Positions 57,319 through 64,000 of a DNA stretch of 64,000 nucleotides are shown in pieces. Source of the stretch: Alternaria dauci. Its lineage: Eukaryota > Ascomycota > Dothideomycetes > Pleosporales > Pleosporaceae. Position 1 is the first letter of the stretch. Each line of letters starts with the position of its first letter. A program made the position numbers and the translations under genes. The stretch covers positions 744,001 through 808,000 of the forward strand of contig NC_091279.1 of assembly GCF_042100115.1 (NCBI RefSeq). The letters run 5' to 3'. Below the pieces are notes generated by a model. The model saw only the letters and a program-made list of their open reading frames with translations. It searched no databases and had not been told where the DNA came from.

Positions 57319-59348
57319 TGTGACGTGGGCAAGGAGTGTGTCTCAGGCTGGCAATGATGGGGGCGTTTGGAATGCAAGACGTGAAGCGTGAGGTCGTCAG
57401 GAGGACGCTCTGGACGCAGTGGGCGGACGTGGTGCGACTGGGGGCAGTCGGAGGGGGAGATTGCGTCACGACAGGCGCAGCATGGAATGAGGTGGTAATG
57501 GCGAGGGTGAAGGGGTCGCTCTGAGATGGCGCTGCAACGGGAAGGGGGGATCGCCGTCGACGAGGAAGGAGCGAACAGTGCACCAGGGGAGGTTCGACCA
57601 GCGTGCGTCGGGTGCGATGGCGGCACACGTCAAAGACAGGTCAAGAAGAAGACGAGAAGAAGGCGGCGGGCGGCCTAGCGAAAGGAGCGTGTGTGGCCGC
57701 GGGTGGGAGGAGCAGAGATATGAATTGAATCGTGAAATGCTCCCCCGTCTCTCCCAGGCCCATGCCCATGGCCATGCCGTCTGGTGGACAAGGTCTGTGT
57801 GAAAGCTGAGTTCAGAGCTAGGGTCAATCGCCGGGGCCGCTAGACCGTTCGCGGCCATGTCCCTGCAAACATCGTACCGCCGTGTCGCTCGGTCCTGAGC
57901 ATCGCTGGCTGACGTCCCTGATCTTCATTGCCTCTCAACCGTCCACACCCACCCTTTCGTCCACTCCACTCCACTCCACTCCACTCGCCATGTTGACATT
58001 ATTCTTGCACATGCACACGCCAGCCACACACCCAGCAAAGTGTCCTTTCCCTCTTTCCTCTGCCCTCGTCGCCCGTATCCCTCCCCCCCGCCACAGCACT
58101 AGCACCTAACGCCGCTGAAGGACCGCTAGAGTTATTACAGCGTGCCTGGCAGGTCGTCAATTTACATCACAAATGGTTAGCAGCTTGCAGGCCTAGATCC
58201 GTGCAGCGCGACTGGGGTTTGGCTCATCTTGGCTGTTGAGTCGCTAAGCCCCTCACGGCTAAAGCGCGCATAAAACCTCTGCTCCATCCAATCTTTGGGC
58301 CGCCAGATGGACGCGGAGCACCTGGCCGCGAGCCTTGGTCGCAGCTTGTCTGTCATGCACCAACGCGAAGCATTCGAGAAGGCGAAACCTTTTTTTTTCT
58401 TGTTTCGTTGCCATGCCTCGGAACCACCGCACTTTGCTCGTCGTTGAGCCCGTCTGCGGAAATGCGTAGACCTACCGGCAGACGCAATCATCGCAGCTGT
58501 GTCTCTCGATCGAGCCTCCAAATCGTCGATAGCAATCCAACTGTTACCCTGGACGTGTCCCGAATAACCCACTGTTATCTTGACCTACTAGCGGCGCGTG
58601 AAACCGCTACAGCATCCACTCGAGCGGCGCAGCAAACACAAAGGCAAAAAAAAAGTCTATGCAATCCTCCGGAACCCATACGAAAGCAGATACGTCTGTA
58701 CGCCCACGCGACGAACCAGTGTGGTTTGGAGACGGTAGGCGAAGCTTGCGATTAGATAACGCACGAATGATGAGTTGCCGCAATGAGGGTACCGTCGCTT
58801 CATCGAGCCGCGCACGTGCGTGCCGCTCAAGCCAACACCCCGCTAATGCAAACTGCTGGCAAGTTACCGAGCTACTGTTCCTACGCACCTACGGTACTAT
58901 GATGCTGTCAGATGCGCGATGCCCGCCACAAGTACTACCAGCGCCTCCCAGCCTGGTCCAGTCGTGTCATATGATTGAGCACCGACCGCGCTTGCGATGG
59001 CCTTTTGGGGCCCAGCCTGGCGTGTGTCTTACAGACTTTGTCGATAGACTCTCTCTTCGATAGTTTTTTTCCAAGCCTCCGACGTTCGTCGACAAGGTTA
59101 TGTGTATTTCATCTCAAAAGTAGCAAACTCTATGAATCAACGCCCATGTTTTTTTCTTATCGCAAAAGCCCCCCAAATGCTGCCCGATCAGAAATGCCGC
59201 GCCGACGCCATACCATGCCATGCGCATCTATCAATGTGCGTCGCGTTTGCTTGCTTCCTGCTTCCCAGGAATAACCGCATCATTAGCCTACGTTCTGGGC
59301 CGTGTACCCGGCCCTCGTCCAATCAAGACTCGTGTTGGTCCCAAACTT
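57319..59348. other. 2-kb spacer upstream of the membrane protein and downstream of the ABC transporter
   Basis: The GC-rich part to about 57.9 kb is probably promoter/5'UTR. The rest has only overlapping short frames. Nothing else supported. Confidence 0.45.
57961..57985 (+). repeat. (CCACT)5 tandem repeat
   Basis: Five perfect pentamer copies in the spacer upstream of the single-pass membrane protein gene. Confidence 0.9.
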
Positions 59349-62300
59349 CTAGTTTGCTGCACCCGCGATTTCTTCTCTCTTGATACCAGATCGGTCGCAC
59401 ATGCCCTTGAAGATTCCACCTTGGTCGTAAAGTTTTAGCGGCGAGTCGAGCTCCGCAATCTGCCCAGCGTCCATGACGCAAATCCGGTCGTAGTTGATGA
59501 CTGTCGGCAAAGTTAGTGCCAAGTTCGCAATGCAGTAGGTATACCGATCCCACTTACTGGTCTTTAATCGATGGGCAATGCACAGCAGCGTCTTGCCCTT
59601 GAAACCATCCACAATCTGTTGTTGCACGTTAGCGCATGCAATCAAGTAACACTGGGTTGATGACGCATCCTTACCGTTTGTTGGATCTTGGCATCCGTCT
59701 CAAAGTCAACCGAACTAGTTGCTTCGTCACAAATAATAATCTGAGAACCGCGCACAAGCGCACGAGCCAGGGCCATCAGCTGTCTCTGGCCCAGAGAGAA
59801 GTTGAGTCCCTCTTCCTCAACCACACTGTCAAGATGTATCCTGCCAGAGTGGTCATCCATAGTTTGCTCGTTGGAAACAAGATCCGCCTGGCGCAAGGCA
59901 GACCAAAGTTCCAGGTCGGAGTGTTCGTGGAAAGGATCCAGGTTGGACCGGATAGTCCCCTTGAAGAGCGTCGGGTCCTGCGGGATAATGGCCAGCTTGG
60001 AGCGCAAGTCGTGAAGGCCAATTGTGCTGATATCGACACCATCAATTACGATGGAGCCACCCGACAGCTCTTGCAATCGGAACAAGGCCGACATGATGGA
60101 AGATTTACCCGCTCCTGTACGACCAACGACACCGATACGCTCGCCAGCGCGGACATGCATGCTCAAGCCCTTGAGCACCAACGGTAGCCCAGCGCGGTAT
60201 CGCATCTCCACATTGTCAAAGACAATCTCGCCGTGCTCGGGCCATGTAGGTCGCACTTGACCCATGTGCAGCGGCGCTTCTTCTTCCAGGTGACTTCCGT
60301 AGTGGTGGATGCGTTCGGTCGAGTTCATGTTGTTCTCCACTTCAGCCAGCTGGCGGACTGTAAACTGAATCATCTGCACAATGGTGAGAATGTACGACAG
60401 GACCAAGCCAGCGATGCTAGGATCGACGGAGAAACGGCTGGTCACAACCAGGATACCAGTCGTGAAGACGAGCAGGATACCAACAATGTCTAGACGAACA
60501 CTGAGCCAGCGTTGGTTGGCAAAGGTAAGATAGTAGGCGCTGTTCATGTCGTCTACGGCATCGCGAACCGACTTGGAGAACTGGTCCTGAAGACCGTACG
60601 CACGGATAGTCGCAGTGCCCATGACGGCCTCGCCGAAGCGCGAGAAGACTGTGCTACGAAGAACGGCTTCGTGGCGCTTGACCTCGCGAGCAGAGGACCG
60701 GTAGAAGGCTGCGGAGAACATGAAGAAGACGAACAGTGGACCAAGCGCAATGGCATAGTAGTAGTAGTACGAGATGATGAGGATGAACACACTGCCGTCT
60801 ACGTTAGCTCAAATCCTCACCACGGTTCCGTCTGTATGCTGCACAACTTACGATATGATCATGGCGAGCGTCAAAAAGTACATGCGCATCGCATCGGTAA
60901 TGGTGTTATCCATGACATCAATATCCTTGCTGAAGCGATTCGTAATGCGTCCCAGCGGCGTAGTATCGAAAAAGGACATGGGCGCGCGGAGCACACGGGT
61001 AATGGCTCGGTGCAACATGACCTTGCCAGCTCGGGTACCGAAAATGGACACTGCGAACGAAAAGAGGAACATGAAGAGCGCTTGGCTGAAACCAAAAGCC
61101 GCATATGCGCCAATGTATGCGCCCTCGGAGTAGCCGAATTTATCAGAAGTCCAGTAGGATAGCCAGAGGGAAGTGACGATATTGGCGCCTTGGGATAGCA
61201 CGAGGAGGATGAAGACGAGCGGGCCGACCCAGAGGCCGCCTCCGGCTTTGATGTATTCGATCCAGACTTCCCAGCTGACGCTCTTGGTTGCGCGCTCTTC
61301 CTGTTGCATGAGCGCCGCCTGTTTCTTTTGTTTTCTCTGCTTCTTGGTGCTCTTGACTTCTGCTTCGACCTCGTCCTCGTTGACTTCGTCTTCGTCTTCC
61401 TTCTCCTCCTCCTTGGCAGTTGTGCTCATGACCTGTACAAAGTCCGCATTCTGTGCCATGAGGTTATCAAAAGTATCGACGGCCTTGACCTCTCCTTGGT
61501 CCACCCAGATGATCCTGTCGCAACGGCTGAGTACGTGGAGCTGGTGTGTAGCAAGAATACGGCACTTGTCCTTGAGCAGACCGCATATGGCGTTGTCCAT
61601 GATGTGCCGACCGACGTGTGCGTCGACAGCACTCAGAGGGTCGTCCATGAGGACAATGTCCGCGTTGAAGTAGATGGCTCGAGCAATGTTCATGCGCTGC
61701 TTTTGGCCACCAGACACCGTGATACCGCGCTCTCCAATCTCCGTAGCGTCGTTGTGCGGTAGCATGTCCAGGTCAGGCCGTAGTGCACATGCATCCACGA
61801 CTTGGTCGTACCATTTCTTGTTGAACTCCTTGCCGAAGATGATATTCTCTCGTACAGTCGCATTCTGAATCCAAGCATACTGCGGGCAAAACGCACGGGA
61901 GGCACCATAGATGACCTCACCACTAGTCTTGCGCATGTCTCCCGCGAGAGCTGCAAGCAACGAACTCTTTCCAGAGCCCACGCCTCCAATAATGGCCACA
62001 AGCTCATTTCGCCCGATGGTGAGGTTCAACCCCTTAATCTCAAAGGGTTTCTCCTCTTCCGCAGCGACGGCATCGGAAGGTGTAGTCTCGCCATTGGCCT
62101 GTGCCAGCTTCGCATTCGCCTTGGTCTCCTTCTTCTCCTGTCTAGTCGGCTTCTTTCCTGGCGGTCCACCTGCGCCCTCTTCCGCATCTTGAGTAGGATG
62201 ACGCTCCCAGGTGAAGTTTGCGCCCTTGAGCGTCACAGCGTCTTTGGCATCGTAATCCCATTTACCGCTCTCTTCCGCCTCTTCAGCAAGCAAAAACTCC

Positions 62301-63901
62301 TGGATACGTTTAACAGAAGCGTTTGCGTCGATGACTTGACCAATGACGAGTGGCAAGAAGTTGAGCGGAATACGCATAGAGTTGAACAGTGCTAGCGACG
62401 AGAAGATTGGTGCGGGGTCGAGATTGCTGTTGACCTGGGAGTAGGTGATGAACGAGATCATCGAGGCGAAGACGGGCATGGACATTCCGACTGAAAGAAC
62501 GGCATTTCGGATCGTGAGCAAGATCTGGATGCCATGAATCTCCTTCTTTCTGATTGTCTGGATGCGCTCGAGGAAACTCGTTTCCCAACCAAAGTATTTG
62601 ACGAATCGGACGCCTTGCAGAATCTCCTGAGTCAAGCTTACACGCTGATCCGTAACCTTGTTGATGGCAACTCTTCGACGGAACAGTGTCTTGACTGCGC
62701 GGCCAAGGAGCGGCATAGCAATGAGAATGAGACCGAGACCAGGAAGAGCGCTGTACGTCAAGTTGACGAGAAGCAGAGCCGTCGTGATCAATATGCCGAC
62801 AGGAGCGGTCCAAATCATGTGGAAGAAACCGCTAGCCTGGTCAATACGGTAAGTGTCAGTAGACATCAAATTAACGATTCGCCCATTGCCCCAGCCCTCA
62901 CCGTCACCTGCTACACCCGCAGCAGTCTTGGGCGATTGCTTCTTCTCTTTCTTCTTCAGTATCTTTTTGTACCATTTCGCTTCGGCTTCGCTTCCTGGCT
63001 TGATCTCAGGCGGTGGTGCCTCAAGAACAGCCTCACCACCTGCCTTGGCTCTCCCTGATAGCTTCATTGCCTTGTTGAAAATGAGAGCAATCAGAACGCC
63101 TCTAGCTTCTCCACCAATCATCATACCGCGGTACATGAAGTGGTTCGTGGCCAGACTCTGCAGAAACTGCATAGCGGTGATTCCGATGACTAGGCCGATA
63201 CCCTCGCCAACATCTGGCGCCGGGACATCACTGCGTTCAGCGGCGTAAGCGCGAACTGCAAAATTGATCAAGTAGCGCAGGACGAAAGGAGCGACAGCTT
63301 GAATGACGGATGCTGACAGCTGACACGTTCCTCCAATAATGAACTCCCATTTGAATGTTTCGTACATGGCACCTAGCAGAGGCCTCTCCTTGCCTTCTGC
63401 TCTCCGCCTCTTGAATGCGGCATCCAGTTTGTTTGCCAAGAATTCTGCACTCCGGTCCGGGTTAACCATCCAGATATCGTTCTTTTCCAATGGGCGCTTG
63501 TAGCCCACTCTCATGATGGGCTGCATCCATTGCCACGAAAGTCGGCTGAAAAAGCCCGCCGTGTACTCTGGGGATACTGTGCGCTCTTTCGGAATTGGTG
63601 GTGGATTATTCTTCAATACATTAAGTCGTTTGTAAAATGGCTTCTTTCTCCGTATCGACTTTGTCGCATTGGATTCGCTATCGCTTGCTTCGGAAAAAAC
63701 GCTTGTGCTGGACTGCAATCTCGCTAGTGTGCCTCTTGAGTTGCTGTGACCGTCTTCTACTTGGTGACCCTTTTCGTTAGGTTCTGTTCGTATCGGCTCA
63801 TACTCTGTCGGATCCTCTGCTGCAGCTTGTGGATCTACAAGACCAAAATCCTTCTCCTTCTCATTCTCGTCCAGCGATGACGTTGAAGCTGACTTGGCCA
63901 T
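59349..63901 (-). CDS. Yor1-like ABC-C (MRP) multidrug transporter, full length
   Basis: Exons 63901-60852, 60791-59675, 59615-59558 and 59500-59349 sum to 1,459 codons, 1,458 aa. Layout: charged N-terminus of about 130 residues, TMD1, NBD1, acidic/Lys-rich linker, TMD2, NBD2. NBD1 has Walker A GGVGSGKSS, signature VSGGQKQR and LMDDPLSAVDAH, with Asp instead of catalytic Glu, as usual in ABC-C. NBD2 has GRTGAGKSS, FSLGQRQ, DEATSSVD and an H-loop in IAHRL. Missing TMD0 and overall size fit Yor1, a plasma-membrane pump for oligomycin and other organic anions. NBD1 is interrupted by a Lys/Gly/Pro-rich insert before Walker A. No lesions. Confidence 0.93.
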
Positions 63902-64000
63902 GGCGGCTCATCGGCTGACTCCCGAACGCCGAGAAAGGATCACGGTGATCTTTTTGTAGGGCCGATGATTCAAGAGAAGAAAAAAGCTTTTGTTTTCCTC

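Noticed and set aside
56834..57628. 264-codon Arg/Pro-rich frame on the minus strand
   Set aside because: It overlaps the membrane-protein gene in another frame and has shadow-like composition in GC-rich DNA.

Overview
The window reads as nuclear DNA of a filamentous ascomycete (Pezizomycotina), most likely a plant-associated Dothideomycete. Genes are monocistronic and carry short GT-AG introns (about 41-80 bp, donors near GTANGT, CTRAC-like branch sites). Class-typical families are present: UstYa/DUF3328, fungal rhodopsin-fold membrane protein, LCCL membrane protein, BAS-type secreted protein, P450s and a Yor1-type ABC transporter. The class assignment rests on gene families, not on a species match.

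Layout. 0.1-5 kb: two intact membrane proteins (LCCL protein; unrecognised 756-aa protein). 5-13 kb: three adjacent genes with one lesion each: a Cys-rich P1B metal ATPase with an in-frame TGA in a Cys-Cys repeat, an O-methyltransferase missing its HDW region, and a rhodopsin-fold protein with a Trp-to-stop change. 13.5-18.9 kb: the main result, a five-exon gene that joins a cellular RNA-dependent RNA polymerase to a UPF1/Hrr1-like SF1 helicase in one 1,711-codon frame. 19-27 kb: a P-loop protein and two intact P450s on either side of a 2.5-kb gene-poor stretch. 27.8-45 kb: a protein with an 11-residue (33-bp) minisatellite, LSM6, a Rad60/Esc2-like SUMO-like protein, an SDR, a Ser/Thr-rich protein, a TIM-barrel isomerase or dehydroshikimate-dehydratase-like enzyme divergent from a DAHP synthase, a secreted class 3 lipase, a four-TM protein and the DNA polymerase delta small subunit. 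45.5-55 kb: an accessory, gene-poor part with a small GPI-type protein, an intact UstYa-family protein, a secreted peptide ending in a 20-residue, 8-cysteine core behind a Kex2-type site, a small two-exon protein and a BAS-like secreted protein with an exact internal duplication. 56.7-64 kb: a single-pass membrane protein and a complete 1,458-aa Yor1-like ABC-C transporter.

How genes may work together (inference). The fusion puts in one polypeptide two activities that fission yeast keeps as separate subunits of its RNA-directed RNA polymerase complex (Rdp1 and Hrr1), so it probably acts in small-RNA amplification. The divergent TIM-barrel enzyme and DAHP synthase may share shikimate-pathway chemistry. 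The UstYa-like enzyme, Cys-rich peptide and BAS-like protein look like a lineage-variable secreted or secondary-metabolism neighbourhood. Exon boundaries were worked out by hand; wherever a multi-exon CDS is given as intact, its exon lengths sum to a whole number of codons.
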